DNA of 64,000 nt from Prosthecomicrobium pneumaticum (GTDB lineage: Bacteria > Pseudomonadota > Alphaproteobacteria > Rhizobiales > Kaistiaceae): the NCBI RefSeq assembly GCF_014199915.1, contig NZ_JACHOO010000003.1:325690-389689 (forward strand), written 5' to 3'. Of this stretch, positions 36,195 through 46,291 are shown piece after piece. The notes beneath the pieces were generated by a model. That model was not told where the DNA came from, made no database searches, and saw only the letters and a list, made by a program, of their open reading frames with translations. A program made the translations under genes and the position numbers. Every line of letters starts with the position of its first letter. The first letter of the stretch is position 1.

Positions 36195-36653
36195 TCAGCC
36201 GGGATCGAGCAGCCGGGCGCCGGGGCCGGCCGCGCCGAGCCGGTCGTCGGCGTTGCGCAAGGGGCAGGTGTCGAGCGACAGGCAGCCGCAGCCGATGCAG
36301 AGCGAGAGCTGGTCGCGCAACCGGCCGAGCCGCTCGATCCGCGCCTCGAGATCGGCCTTCCAGCGCGCCGACATCGCCGCCCAGTCGGCCGCCGTGGGCG
36401 CGCGCCCGTCGGGCAGGGCGGCGAGCGCGGTCGCGATCTCGGCGAGCGGCACGCCGGCGCGCTGCGCCACCTTGATCACGGCCACCCGCCGCAGCACGCC
36501 GCGCGGATAGCGCCGCTGGTTGCCGGCGCTCCGCAGGCTCTGGATCAGCCCCTTGGTCTCGTAGAAATGCAGCGCCGACACCGCGACGCCGGCCCGCCGC
36601 GCCACCTCGCCGACGCTCAGGAACCGGGACGGACCGCCACCTTCATCGGCCAT
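36195..36653 (-). CDS. soxR: Redox-sensing MerR-family regulator SoxR
   Basis: A 152-residue MerR-family activator. The N-terminal winged helix reads [26 protein letters not shown]; the dimerisation helix follows. The 2Fe-2S ligands are Cys119, Cys122, Cys124 and Cys130 ([12 protein letters not shown]), the exact SoxR spacing. Oxidation of the cluster by redox-cycling compounds switches the protein to an activator. A 20-bp palindrome lies 13 bases before its start codon and overlaps a promoter facing the other way, so it would repress itself and activate the divergent unit. Confidence 0.95.
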   Translation of the reverse strand: MADEGGGPSRFLSVGEVARRAGVAVSALHFYETKGLIQSLRSAGNQRRYPRGVLRRVAVIKVAQRAGVPLAEIATALAALPDGRAPTAADWAAMSARWKADLEARIERLGRLRDQLSLCIGCGCLSLDTCPLRNADDRLGAAGPGARLLDPG

Positions 36654-36663
36654 CGGAAGCCTC

Positions 36664-36694
36664 TTGACCTCAACTTATGCTGAGGTTCTATACC
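36664..36694 (+). promoter_or_regulatory. SoxR box within a divergent promoter
   Basis: The palindrome ACCTCA-N8-TGAGGT spans 36667-36686. On the plus strand it sits between TTGACC (36664-36669) and TATACC (36689-36694), a 19-base spacing characteristic of MerR/SoxR-activated promoters. The promoter points away from soxR. Confidence 0.85.
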
Positions 36695-36699
36695 GCGGG

Positions 36700-36881
36700 C
36701 TCCGCCGATCGGAAAGGAGCCCCTTCCTTCCCTCCTCGCGCGGGTTCCCGCCGGCGGGCTCGCCCGGCCGGGGCGTGCGTGCGCTGTCCGACGTTCCCTG
36801 CGACCGTCCGCATCCGGCCCCTCCGAACCCGCCGCGCGGCGCCCGCCGGCCGCCATCCCCGGGGCCGGCGGGCGCTCTTTT
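36700..36881 (+). ncRNA. Candidate SoxR-activated small RNA
   Basis: About 180 bases between the SoxR-type promoter and a perfect terminator, with no ATG-started frame and only a GTG frame that runs through the terminator. Near the 5' end, arms GGGCTCC (36697-36703) and GGAGCCC (36716-36722) can form a hairpin. The pyrimidine run at 36721-36737 ends in CCCTCCTC, able to pair with ribosome-binding sites, as in stress-induced alphaproteobacterial sRNAs with CCUCC motifs. Promoter, size, lack of coding and terminator agree; transcription itself is inferred. Confidence 0.5.
36839..36881 (+). terminator. Rho-independent terminator of the SoxR-driven unit
   Basis: A perfect 13-bp stem (36839-36851 with 36863-36875), an 11-base loop, then TCTTTT. 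It lies about 180 bases after the SoxR promoter and no recognised gene ends here. Confidence 0.85.
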
Positions 36882-36920
36882 GTCCAGACGTTTGGTCGTT
36901 TCACCGCGCCGCTCCGCCTG

Positions 36921-36998
36921 TCATCCTCGCGAAGGCGAGGATCCCTAGCAGAGGACGGTTTGGCTTGATGGATCCTCGCCTTCGCGAGGAGGACGAAG
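36921..36998. repeat. Interspersed two-armed palindromic repeat, copy 1
   Basis: Arms 36924-36943 and 36971-36990 are exact 20-base reverse complements, and each is itself a hairpin around CGCGAAGGCG. The spacer carries CAGAGGACGGTTTGGCTTGA. A second copy is at 50727-50805. It lies between the sRNA terminator and the 3' end of gnd; the remaining bases to 37084 hold no evident feature. Confidence 0.85.
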
Positions 36999-37084
36999 AG
37001 GATGACCGCGTGGCCATCCCCCAATCCGAACGACGCGGCCCGCCGACCGAGAGGCGGTGTGCGACCCAAAAACGCGGCGCGATC

Positions 37085-38494
37085 CTACCACGCGCCGTGG
37101 AAACTGCCGGGCTTGTCGGTGCGCTCGAAGCCGTGCGCGCCGAAGATGTCGCGCTGCGCCTGGGTGAGGTCCGCGGTCGTGCGGGCCTGGGCGAGCGCGT
37201 GCAGATAGGCGAGCCCCGCCGAGAGCGCCGGCAGAGGCCGGCCTTCGAGCGCCGCCTCGCCGACCACCTTGCGCATCGCCGGCAGGCAGTCCGCCATCAG
37301 GTCGGAGAGGCCGGGGTCGAGCAGGATCGTCTCGAGATCGGCGGTGCGGTCATAGGCCGCCGCGATCCGGTCGAGGAAGGCCGAGCGGATGATGCAGCCG
37401 GCGCGCCAGATCCGCGCCACCTCGGCGAGCGGCAGGTTCCATTTGTGCTCGGCCGAGGCGGCGTTGAGCACGGAGAAGCCCTGCGCATAGGCGAGGATCT
37501 TGCCGCCGATCAGCGCCTTCTCGTAGTCCGCGATCACCGCGTCGGTCGCCGTTCCGCGCGAGGCCGGCTCGGCCCCGAAGCGCGCGACGATCTTTGCCCG
37601 CAGCGCCCGCAGCGCCGAGATGCCGCGCGCGTCGACCGCGGCGACGATCGCCGAAGCCGGCACGCCGAGATCGAGCGCCTCGATCGCCGACCAGCGGCCG
37701 GTGCCCTTCTGACCGGCCGAATCGACGATCACGTCGACGAGCGGGCCGCCGGTCTCGGCATCGGTGGCGCGAAGTGCCCGGGCGGTGATCTCGATCAGAT
37801 AGCTGTCGAGCGGGCCGGACGACCAGCGCTCGAACACGTCGGCGATCGCCGCGGGCGCGAGGCCGTGGCCGTAGCGCAGCAGGCCGTAGATCTCGGCGAT
37901 CATCTGCATGTCGGCATATTCGATGCCGTTGTGGATCGTCTTGACGAAATGGCCGGCGCCGTCGGGACCCATATAGGCCGAGCAGGGCGTGCCCTGGAAA
38001 CGCGCCGAGATCGCGGTGAGCACCGGGGCGATCCGGTCATAGGCCTCGCGCGCGCCGCCCGACATGATCGAGGGGCCGTGCCGCGCCCCCTCCTCGCCGC
38101 CCGAGACGCCGATGCCGAGGAATTGCAGGCCGAGGCTGCGGACATGCTTCTCGCGCCGCACCGTGTCGCGGAAATTGGCGTTGCCGGCGTCGATCAGGAT
38201 GTCGCCGGCGTCGAGATGCGGCGCCAGCGTCTCGATCGTCTCGTCGACGGCGGGGCCGGCCTTCACCATCATCAGGATCGGCCGCGCCGGCTTGACGAGA
38301 TCGCGCAGATGTTCGAGTGCGCGGCAGGGGATCAGCCGTTCGGCGAGCGGACCCGCCTCCGCGATCACCTCGTCGACGCGCTCGACCGTGCGGTTGTAGA
38401 TCGCGACGGTGAAGCCCTTCTCGGCCATGTTGAGCGCCAGATTGCGGCCCATGACCGCCATGCCGATGACGGCGATATCCGCCTGCTTGGTCAT
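37085..38494 (-). CDS. gnd: 6-phosphogluconate dehydrogenase, decarboxylating
   Basis: A 469-residue enzyme of the oxidative pentose-phosphate pathway that converts 6-phosphogluconate to ribulose 5-phosphate with NADP reduction. It shows the Rossmann motif VIGMAVMGRNLA, GVSGGEEGARHGPSIM, the catalytic Lys in FVKTIHNGIEY and GQKGTGRWS. ATG 38494 was chosen over the GTG two codons earlier because its spacing from GAGGG is better. Length is typical. It is a single gene near soxR, but nothing seen here links their control. Confidence 0.93.
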   Translation of the reverse strand: MTKQADIAVIGMAVMGRNLALNMAEKGFTVAIYNRTVERVDEVIAEAGPLAERLIPCRALEHLRDLVKPARPILMMVKAGPAVDETIETLAPHLDAGDILIDAGNANFRDTVRREKHVRSLGLQFLGIGVSGGEEGARHGPSIMSGGAREAYDRIAPVLTAISARFQGTPCSAYMGPDGAGHFVKTIHNGIEYADMQMIAEIYGLLRYGHGLAPAAIADVFERWSSGPLDSYLIEITARALRATDAETGGPLVDVIVDSAGQKGTGRWSAIEALDLGVPASAIVAAVDARGISALRALRAKIVARFGAEPASRGTATDAVIADYEKALIGGKILAYAQGFSVLNAASAEHKWNLPLAEVARIWRAGCIIRSAFLDRIAAAYDRTADLETILLDPGLSDLMADCLPAMRKVVGEAALEGRPLPALSAGLAYLHALAQARTTADLTQAQRDIFGAHGFERTDKPGSFHGAW

Positions 38495-38728
38495 TTTCAC
38501 CCTCGCCTACTCGTTGATGAAGCGGCCGAACCGAGGAAGATTGAGACGTTTCCCGCGCGAGGAGTGGCATTTCGCGGCGGCCGCGGCAACCCGTCTCGTC
38601 GTGCGCGGTGCGCCCCGAGCGGCGGATGGTTTACCATGACCGCGGGTTTCTTCCGATAAGGGGCGCGACGGGCTGCCGATGATGCGAAACTCGCCGCACT
38701 TCCGACCCCCGACCCGAATGGCGAGCGG

Positions 38729-39958
38729 ATGACGACGGCGCGATCGTCCTCAATGACGGCCGATGGCTTCGCGGCGGGCGGCGCCGCGCGGTGCGCCGTC
38801 GCTGCGGCAGCGGCCGGCTCCGATGCTCTCGCCGTCAGCCTCCTCGACACGCTCGACGGGATCGAGGCGCTCGCGGCGGACTGGCGGTCCCTCGAGGCGC
38901 GGAGCGAACATCCGGCCTTCTTCCAGTCGGCCGCCTGGTCGATCGAGGCGGCGCGCCATTTCGCGGCCGCCGGAACGACCTTCCTCGTCGTCGCGCTCCG
39001 TCGCGCCGGACGGCTCGTCGCGGTCGCCCCGCTCAAGCGGCTGCGCTGCGGGCCGCTGGTGCTCGCGGTCGATCTCGGCGCGCCCTTCGGTCAATATGGC
39101 GGCCTGCTGGTCGATGCGGGCGAGGATGCCCATGCGGTGGTCGATGCCGTGCTCGCCGCTCTGCGCGGGCATGGCATCGACGGGCTCCTCCTGCGCAAGC
39201 TGCGCGCCGATGCGCCGGAGCGGCCGGCGCTCGCGAGGCGCGGCTTCCCCGTCGGCCGGCCGGAAGCCGCGCGGGCCGTTGCGCTCCATCCGGAACGCGG
39301 TTTCGAGGCGTTCCGGCGCGGCCTGCCGGCCCGTATCCGCAAGAATGTCCGCAACGCCCGCAACCGGGCCGCCGCGCTCGGGCCGCTCGACCAGCGCGTC
39401 TTTGCCGCCGAGGCGCTGCCGGCTATGCTCGATGCGAGCTTTGCCGGCCGCAGCGCCCGGTTGGCGGCCGAGGGCCTCACCTCCACCGCCTTCGCCGATC
39501 CGGGCTTCCGGGCCTTTGTCGGCCGCGTTGCAGAAGCCGGCGCCGCGGGCCGCATCGCGATCCTGGCGAGCGGGCTGCACGCCGGGGAGATGGCGCTGGC
39601 GCTCGAATGGGGCTTCGTCCATCGCGGCCGCTATTACGCCTATCTGACCGCCCGCGATCCGCGCTTCGACGGCTTCAGCCCCGGCCGGATCCACCGCGAG
39701 GAGGTGCTGAAGACGCTGATCGAGCGTGGTGTCGCGGTCGCCGACCTGCTCGCCCCGGACGGCCCGCACAAGCGCGCCTGGACGGCCGATGCGACGCCGA
39801 TCCGGGATATCGCCGTGCCCCTCACGCTGCGCGGCCGGCTCTATCTCGCCTTTTGGCACGGATTGCTGCGGCCGGCCCTCGTCGAGACCTATTTCGCCCT
39901 GCCGGCCCGGGTCCGCCGGCCGCTCCACCGGCTGATCGCACCGCGCCACAGCGATTGA
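38729..39958 (+). CDS. GNAT-type (CelD/BcsL-like) acetyltransferase
   Basis: A 409-residue protein resembling CelD/BcsL-like acyltransferases with a C-terminal GNAT domain. SLLDTLDGIEALAADWRSLE and PAFFQSAAWSIEAARHF near the N-terminus, and RGLPARIRKNVRNARNRAA in the middle, are typical. Such proteins acylate polysaccharides or cell-surface components; the substrate here is unknown. Start 38729 is provisional, with ATG 38753 as an alternative. The 234-base region before it shows no clear promoter. Confidence 0.75.
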   Translation: MTTARSSSMTADGFAAGGAARCAVAAAAAGSDALAVSLLDTLDGIEALAADWRSLEARSEHPAFFQSAAWSIEAARHFAAAGTTFLVVALRRAGRLVAVAPLKRLRCGPLVLAVDLGAPFGQYGGLLVDAGEDAHAVVDAVLAALRGHGIDGLLLRKLRADAPERPALARRGFPVGRPEAARAVALHPERGFEAFRRGLPARIRKNVRNARNRAAALGPLDQRVFAAEALPAMLDASFAGRSARLAAEGLTSTAFADPGFRAFVGRVAEAGAAGRIAILASGLHAGEMALALEWGFVHRGRYYAYLTARDPRFDGFSPGRIHREEVLKTLIERGVAVADLLAPDGPHKRAWTADATPIRDIAVPLTLRGRLYLAFWHGLLRPALVETYFALPARVRRPLHRLIAPRHSD

Positions 39959-39993
39959 TCGCGCAGGCTCGAGCCGTCCCGTCTCGCCCGCGG

Positions 39994-40761
39994 TCAGGGC
40001 TGCAGCAGCCCTTCCGAGATCGCCGCCGCGGCCTCCTTCAGCCGGGCGACGACGCGCTCGCGCAAGGGATCGGTGATCCGCCGCTCCGGCGCCGACAGGC
40101 TGATCGCGGCGAGCGGACGCCGCCCTTCGTCGAGGATGGCGACGCCGATGCACATCGTGCCCTCCTCGTTCTCGCCGATCTCGATCGCCACGCCGGTGCG
40201 CGCCACCTCCTGCAATTGCCGTTCGATCACCCGCAATTCGGTGATCGTCCGCAGCGTCCTCTGCGCCAAGGCGTGCGACAGGAGGGCGCCGCGCTCCTCG
40301 ACCGGCAGGTGGGCGAGCATCGCCTTGCCGAGCGCGGTGGAATGGAGCGGATCGCGGCTACCGACCCGCGCCTGCATGCGCAGTGCCCGGGTCGATTCGA
40401 GAATGTCGATATAGGCGACCTGGTGGTCGGCGATCACCGCGAGATTGATCGTCTCGTTGAATTCGCGATTGAGCGCGGCGAGCGCGGGTAGAGCGAGGGC
40501 GCGCAGGCGCTGGATGCTCTTGTCGGCGGTTGCGAGCGCCCGGAACCGGGTGCCCACCGCATAGCGGTCGCTCGCCGGGTCGTAGCTCGCGAAGCCGGCG
40601 GCGCTCAGCGTCCGCAGATAGCGGAAGGTGCTGGTCTTCGGCAGGCCGAGTTCGGCCGCGACCGTGGTCAGCGAGACGGGATGGCCCTTCTCGGCGATCG
40701 CGTCGAGCACCTTCAGCGCCTTCATCACCGGCCCGACGATATAACGCTCGTCCGCATCCAT
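39994..40761 (-). CDS. IclR-family transcriptional regulator
   Basis: A 255-residue regulator with an N-terminal winged helix (ALKVLDAIAEKGHPVSLTTVAAELGLPKTSTFRYLRTL, residues 14-50) and a C-terminal IclR effector domain (LGKAMLAHLP; GVAIEIGENEEGTMCIGVAILD). It is divergent from the aminotransferase/transporter operon, with 123 bases between start codons. A 20-bp site in that gap is repeated before the binding-protein gene, which makes this the probable local regulator of both. Confidence 0.88.
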   Translation of the reverse strand: MDADERYIVGPVMKALKVLDAIAEKGHPVSLTTVAAELGLPKTSTFRYLRTLSAAGFASYDPASDRYAVGTRFRALATADKSIQRLRALALPALAALNREFNETINLAVIADHQVAYIDILESTRALRMQARVGSRDPLHSTALGKAMLAHLPVEERGALLSHALAQRTLRTITELRVIERQLQEVARTGVAIEIGENEEGTMCIGVAILDEGRRPLAAISLSAPERRITDPLRERVVARLKEAAAAISEGLLQP

Positions 40762-40795
40762 CGGCTTCCCCTCGCCACCCGCAGGCAGCTTTGCG

Positions 40796-40815
40796 TTTTT
40801 CCGCCTCGCGAAACA
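40796..40815. promoter_or_regulatory. Putative IclR operator, copy 1
   Basis: TTTTTCCGC-CTC-GCGAAACA, a loose inverted repeat between the IclR and aminotransferase genes. It is identical to the site at 42242-42261 at 17 of 20 positions; only the central three bases differ. Confidence 0.65.
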
Positions 40816-40884
40816 AGGCCGTGTTTACATGAAACGCCGGCTCTGGCCTCCTTGCGGCCGAGAGATGCAAGGGAGAGAGGCCCC

Positions 40885-42225
<1,341 letters not shown>

Positions 42226-42241
42226 ACGCCGCCGCCGGCAC

Positions 42242-42261
42242 TTTTTCCGCAGGGCGAAACA
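42242..42261. promoter_or_regulatory. Putative IclR operator, copy 2
   Basis: TTTTTCCGC-AGG-GCGAAACA, 16 bases after the aminotransferase stop and 134 bases before the binding-protein start. It suggests a second regulated promoter inside the cluster. Confidence 0.65.
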
Positions 42262-42395
42262 TCCTCGCCTTGAAACGGAGCCGCCGGCGGAGGAGGCTCA
42301 AGAAACAGGCACGCCCCGACCTGACCGTCGGATGGGCAGAGGCCGACGATCAGGGACGGCCGCAGCGCGCGGATCCGTGCAGCACAGAGGGGAAA

Positions 42396-43241
42396 ATGCG
42401 CAACATTGCCAAGACCATCGCCGCGGGCTTCGGGGCCCTGTCGCTCGCCGTCGCCTTCGCCGGGACCGCCTCGGCCGAGGGCAAGCTGCAGGAGGTGCTG
42501 AGCCGCGGCAAGCTGATCGTCGGCACCGGCAGCACCAACCCGCCCTGGCATTTCCGCGACGAATCGAACGAGCTCGTCGGCTTCGACATCGAGATGGCGA
42601 AGATCGTCGCCGCCGGCCTGTTCGACGATCCCACCAAGATCGAGTTCGTCAACCAGGCGTCGGACGCTCGCATCCCGAACATCGTCACCGACAAGGTCGA
42701 CATCACCTGCCAGTTCGTGACGATCACGGCGGCGCGTGCGCAGCAGGTCGCCTTCACCATCCCCTATTACCGCGAGGGCGTCAGCCTGATGCTGGTGAAG
42801 GGCGGCAAATACGCGAACTACGAGGCGATGAAGGCCGCCGGCAGCGCCGTCACCGTCTCCGTGCTGCAGAACGTCTTCGCCGAGGACATGGTCCACGCCG
42901 CGCTCCCCGAGGCGACCGTCGACCAGTTCGAGAGCGTCGATCTCATGTATCAGGCGCTCAACTCCGGCCGCGCCGATGCGGCGGCCACCGATTCCTCGTC
43001 GCTCCTCTATTACATGAAGCAGAACCCGGATCGTTACGTCGACTCCGGCTACAGCTGGAACCCGCAGAGCTATGGCTGCATCGTCAAGCAGGGCGACCCG
43101 GACTGGCTGAACTTCGTCAATGTGGCGCTCCGCGAAGCGATGACCGGCACCCAGTTCCCGGTCTACAAGGCGGCCTACGAGAAGTGGTTCGGCACCTCGC
43201 CGGCGGAGCCGACGATCGGCTTCCCGGCCGAGCTGCGCTAG
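42396..43241 (+). CDS. Polar amino-acid ABC solute-binding protein
   Basis: A 281-residue family 3 periplasmic binding protein. The signal peptide runs MRNIAKTIAAGFGALSLAVA to ASAEG. The mature protein begins KLQEVLSRGKLIVGTGSTNPPWHFRDESNELVGFDIEMAKIVA, the standard pattern for amino-acid-binding proteins. ATG 42396 follows GAGGGG; longer frames are rejected because the signal peptide starts here. A 170-base gap with an operator-like site precedes it. Confidence 0.9.
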   Translation: MRNIAKTIAAGFGALSLAVAFAGTASAEGKLQEVLSRGKLIVGTGSTNPPWHFRDESNELVGFDIEMAKIVAAGLFDDPTKIEFVNQASDARIPNIVTDKVDITCQFVTITAARAQQVAFTIPYYREGVSLMLVKGGKYANYEAMKAAGSAVTVSVLQNVFAEDMVHAALPEATVDQFESVDLMYQALNSGRADAAATDSSSLLYYMKQNPDRYVDSGYSWNPQSYGCIVKQGDPDWLNFVNVALREAMTGTQFPVYKAAYEKWFGTSPAEPTIGFPAELR

Positions 43242-43260
43242 AGCCGACCGGCGAGGCCGC

Positions 43261-43920
43261 GTGAACTACGCGCTGCATTTCGGCGCCGTCTGGGCGAGCT
43301 TCGACAAGCTGTTGTCGGGGCTCGCCATCGGCCTCGGCCTCGCCGTCGCGGCGGTGGCGATCGGCTGCCTCCTCGGCATTCTTTCCGCCTTCGCGAGCGT
43401 CTCGAAGTTGCGCCTGCTGCGGATGGTGAGCGGGTTCTACGTGCTCATCATCCGCAATACCCCGCTTCTCGTTCTCGTCCTGCTCGCCTATTTCGCGCTG
43501 CCGTCCGCCGGTATCCGGCTCGACAAATACGAGAGCTTCATCGCGTCTCTGGCGCTCTATTCCGGCGCCTATCTGACCGAGGTGTTCCGGGCCGGCCTCC
43601 TCTCCGTGCCGAAGGGCATCGTCGAGGCGGCGCGGGCGATCGGCCTCACCCGGCTGCAGACCAATCTCCATGTCGTCGCGCCGGTGATGCTGCGCAACGT
43701 CCTGCCCTCGCTCGGCAACACCTTCATCGGCATGTTCAAGGATTCCTCGATCGCCGCGGCGATCGCCATCCCCGAACTGACCTTCGAGGCGCGCAAGATC
43801 AACGTCGACACCTTCCGGGTCGTCGAGACCTGGACGGTGGCGAGCGGGCTCTACATCGCCGCCTGCTTCACCATCGCCTTCCTCCTTCGCCGCCTCGAGC
43901 GGCGCTTCCCGAAGTTCTGA
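43261..43920 (+). CDS. Polar amino-acid ABC permease 1
   Basis: A 219-residue HisM/GlnP-type permease with about five helices. The family loop EAARAIGLTRLQTNLHVVAPVMLRNVLPSLGNTF lies near residues 122-155. Start is GTG 43261, 19 bases after the binding-protein gene. It pairs with the permease seven bases downstream. Confidence 0.88.
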   Translation: MNYALHFGAVWASFDKLLSGLAIGLGLAVAAVAIGCLLGILSAFASVSKLRLLRMVSGFYVLIIRNTPLLVLVLLAYFALPSAGIRLDKYESFIASLALYSGAYLTEVFRAGLLSVPKGIVEAARAIGLTRLQTNLHVVAPVMLRNVLPSLGNTFIGMFKDSSIAAAIAIPELTFEARKINVDTFRVVETWTVASGLYIAACFTIAFLLRRLERRFPKF

Positions 43921-43927
43921 GCGGCCG

Positions 43928-44581
43928 ATGGACGCCTTTCTCGCGCAGCTCTGGATCGCCCGCTGGCCGCTCTTCGACGGCTTCCTGCTGACGATCGGCA
44001 TTTCGGTCGCGGCGATCGTGCTCGGCACGCTCGTCGGCGCGGTGGTCGGCATCAGCCTCGTCTTCGCCCCGAAGCTCGCGCGGCTGCCCTTCGTCGTCTA
44101 TGTCGACGTGATGCGCGGCACGCCGGTGCTGGTGCTCATCCTCGCCGCCTTCTACATCCCGGCCGTGCTCGGCCTGTCGCTCAGCGCGACGCAGGCGGGC
44201 GTGCTCGCTCTCGCGCTCTTCGCCGGGGCCCACATCGGCGAATTGCTGCGCGGTGCGCTGCAGGCGATCCCGCCGGGCCAGGCGGAAGCCGGAAGGGCGA
44301 TCGGCCTCACCTTTCCGCAGCTCCTCGCCCATGTGCTCCTGCCCCAGGCGGTGCGCATGGCGCTGCCGCCCTGGATCAATACCGGCGTCGAGCTGATCAA
44401 GGGGTCGAGCCTCCTGTCGATGATCGGCGTCGGCGAACTGCTGCTGCGCACCCAGGAAGTGATCGGCCGGAACTTCATGACGATCCAGTTCTACGTCTTC
44501 GCCGGCCTCGCCTATCTCCTCGTCAACGTCGTGCTCGACACGATCGGCCGCACCATCGAACGCCGTCTGGGGACACGCTGA
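43928..44581 (+). CDS. Polar amino-acid ABC permease 2
   Basis: A 217-residue HisQ/GlnP-type permease. It has the EAGRAIGLTFPQLLAHVLLPQAVRMALPPWINTG loop near residues 120-155. Its stop codon shares one base with the start of the ATPase gene (TGATG). Two different permeases are usual for this importer class. Confidence 0.88.
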   Translation: MDAFLAQLWIARWPLFDGFLLTIGISVAAIVLGTLVGAVVGISLVFAPKLARLPFVVYVDVMRGTPVLVLILAAFYIPAVLGLSLSATQAGVLALALFAGAHIGELLRGALQAIPPGQAEAGRAIGLTFPQLLAHVLLPQAVRMALPPWINTGVELIKGSSLLSMIGVGELLLRTQEVIGRNFMTIQFYVFAGLAYLLVNVVLDTIGRTIERRLGTR

Positions 44582-45360
44582 TGTCGGATGCCGCCGCCCG
44601 CCCGCTGCTCGAGATCAGGGGTCTCAAGAAGAGCTTCGGCGATGTCGAGGTGCTGAAGGGCGTCGATCTCGCGGTCCGACCGAGCGAAGTGGTGACGATC
44701 ATCGGCTCGTCGGGCTCGGGCAAGACGACCTTGCTGCGCTGCGTCAACCTGCTCGAGGAGTTCCAGGGCGGCGCCATCGTGCTCGACGGCGAGACGATCG
44801 GCTATGGTGAGGCGGGCGGCCGGCGGCGCCGGCTGCGCGATGCCGAACTGTCGCGCCAGCGCGCCATGACCGGCATGGTGTTCCAGAGCTTCAATCTCTT
44901 CCCGCACCTCTCGGCGCTCGGCAATGTCATGCTCGGCCTGCGCAAGGTGCGCCGCATGGCGAAGGACGAGGCGCGCACGCTCGCCGCCGACTGGCTCAAC
45001 CGGGTCGGGCTCGGCAACCGGCTCGACAATGTGCCGAGCCAGCTGTCCGGCGGCCAGCAGCAGCGCGTCGCGATCGCCCGCGCGCTCGCCATGAACCCGA
45101 AGCTCGTGCTCCTCGACGAGATCACCTCGGCGCTCGACCCGGAACTGGTCCAGGAGGTCCTCTCCGTCATCCGGCGGATTGCCGCGGACGGCGCGACCCT
45201 CCTCATCGTCACGCACGAGATGCGCTTCGCCCGCGAGGTGTCGGACCGCATCGTCTTCATGGAGAAGGGCCGGATCGCCGAGGAGGGGCCGCCCTCCGAG
45301 ATCTTCGGTGCCGCCCGCAGCGCCCGCCTCGCCGAATTCCTGCGCAATTCCGGCCACTGA
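44581..45360 (+). CDS. Polar amino-acid ABC ATPase
   Basis: A 259-residue ATPase of the GlnQ/HisP type with Walker A GSSGSGKTT, Q-loop VFQSFNLFPHL, signature LSGGQQQR, Walker B LVLLDEI (Ile for the usual Pro is common here) and switch His in VTHEMRFA. An insertion near residues 75-90 (GEAGGRRRRLRDAEL) is as in HisP-like subunits. It closes the operon; a convergent gene ends 43 bases later. Confidence 0.92.
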   Translation: MSDAAARPLLEIRGLKKSFGDVEVLKGVDLAVRPSEVVTIIGSSGSGKTTLLRCVNLLEEFQGGAIVLDGETIGYGEAGGRRRRLRDAELSRQRAMTGMVFQSFNLFPHLSALGNVMLGLRKVRRMAKDEARTLAADWLNRVGLGNRLDNVPSQLSGGQQQRVAIARALAMNPKLVLLDEITSALDPELVQEVLSVIRRIAADGATLLIVTHEMRFAREVSDRIVFMEKGRIAEEGPPSEIFGAARSARLAEFLRNSGH

Positions 45361-45403
45361 GCCGGAATTGCGCGAGCGGGGACCCTCGGGCGCTCCGGGT
45401 CCG

Positions 45404-46291
45404 TCAGACCGGCCGGTAGACCCGCGCCGCCGTCTCCCAGAAGATCGCCGCCTCGGCCTCGGCCCCATGCTTCGCCACCGCGGCGCGGTGCGCGCCGATC
45501 AGATCGGCATGGCGCGTCCACAGCTTCTCGATCGGGAAGTTGGAGCCGAACATCAGCCGGTCGGCGCCGAGCAGGGCGATGCCGCGGTCGACGACATGGC
45601 CGATCAGGTCCGGGCTGTTGCGGTGGATGAAGGTGCCGAGGCCGGAGAGCTTCGCGGTCAGGTTCGGGAACGGCGCCAGATGGCCGAGACCCTCCTCCCA
45701 GAGCTCGGTCTCCTCCGGCGAGAGGTCGAGCAGCATGCCGGTATGGGTGAGGATGAAGGGGATGTCGGGGTTCTCGCCCACGAGCGTCGCGCCGTCCTTC
45801 ATCTGCGCCGGGAAGAGCTGCAGGTCGAAGGAAAGGCCATACTCCTTCAGCCGGGCGACATTCGCCCGCACCTTCGGATCGAGCACCTGGTCGGCCGAGG
45901 GGGCGAAGCGGTATTCGGCGAAGTCGTGCCAGTGGAGCTGCATGCGCACGCCGCGCAGCAGCGGATAGGCGGCGAGCCGGTCGAGCTGCGGCCGCACGTC
46001 GTCGACCGTCATGTCGGCATAGCCGACGATCGCGTGAGGCCAGCCGGTCTCCTCCGCCGTCTTCGAGACCCAGGCGACCTCCTTCTCGAAGTCGGCCTTC
46101 GCCCAGTTGGTCTGGACATAGACCGCCTTCTCGACGCCCGAGCCCGCCTGGTCGGCGAGGAACTCCTCGATCGGATAGTCGCGGCGGATCGGCTCATAGG
46201 GCCCGAAGATGCGCGGCACCATCGGCCCGACGAGCCAGGGCAGGTCGACCTGCCGCCAGATATGGAAGTGGGAATCGATCGCCTTCTGCAT
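45404..46291 (-). CDS. Amidohydrolase 2 family hydrolase
   Basis: A 295-residue metal-dependent hydrolase with N-terminal IDSHFHIW, central FILTHTGM and late Asn/Asp region FGSNFPIEKL (Asn where many relatives have Asp). Its ATG shares a base with the stop of the CoxE-like gene, so it is the last gene of the molybdenum-hydroxylase operon. It may open a lactone or hydrolyse the hydroxylated product. It is a distant relative of the amidohydrolase at 9842-10714. Confidence 0.8.
   Translation of the reverse strand: MQKAIDSHFHIWRQVDLPWLVGPMVPRIFGPYEPIRRDYPIEEFLADQAGSGVEKAVYVQTNWAKADFEKEVAWVSKTAEETGWPHAIVGYADMTVDDVRPQLDRLAAYPLLRGVRMQLHWHDFAEYRFAPSADQVLDPKVRANVARLKEYGLSFDLQLFPAQMKDGATLVGENPDIPFILTHTGMLLDLSPEETELWEEGLGHLAPFPNLTAKLSGLGTFIHRNSPDLIGHVVDRGIALLGADRLMFGSNFPIEKLWTRHADLIGAHRAAVAKHGAEAEAAIFWETAARVYRPV

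Noticed and set aside
36664-36948. 94-residue plus-strand frame as a SoxR target gene
   Set aside because: It begins inside the promoter, runs through the terminator and into the palindromic repeat, and has low-complexity Arg/Pro composition.
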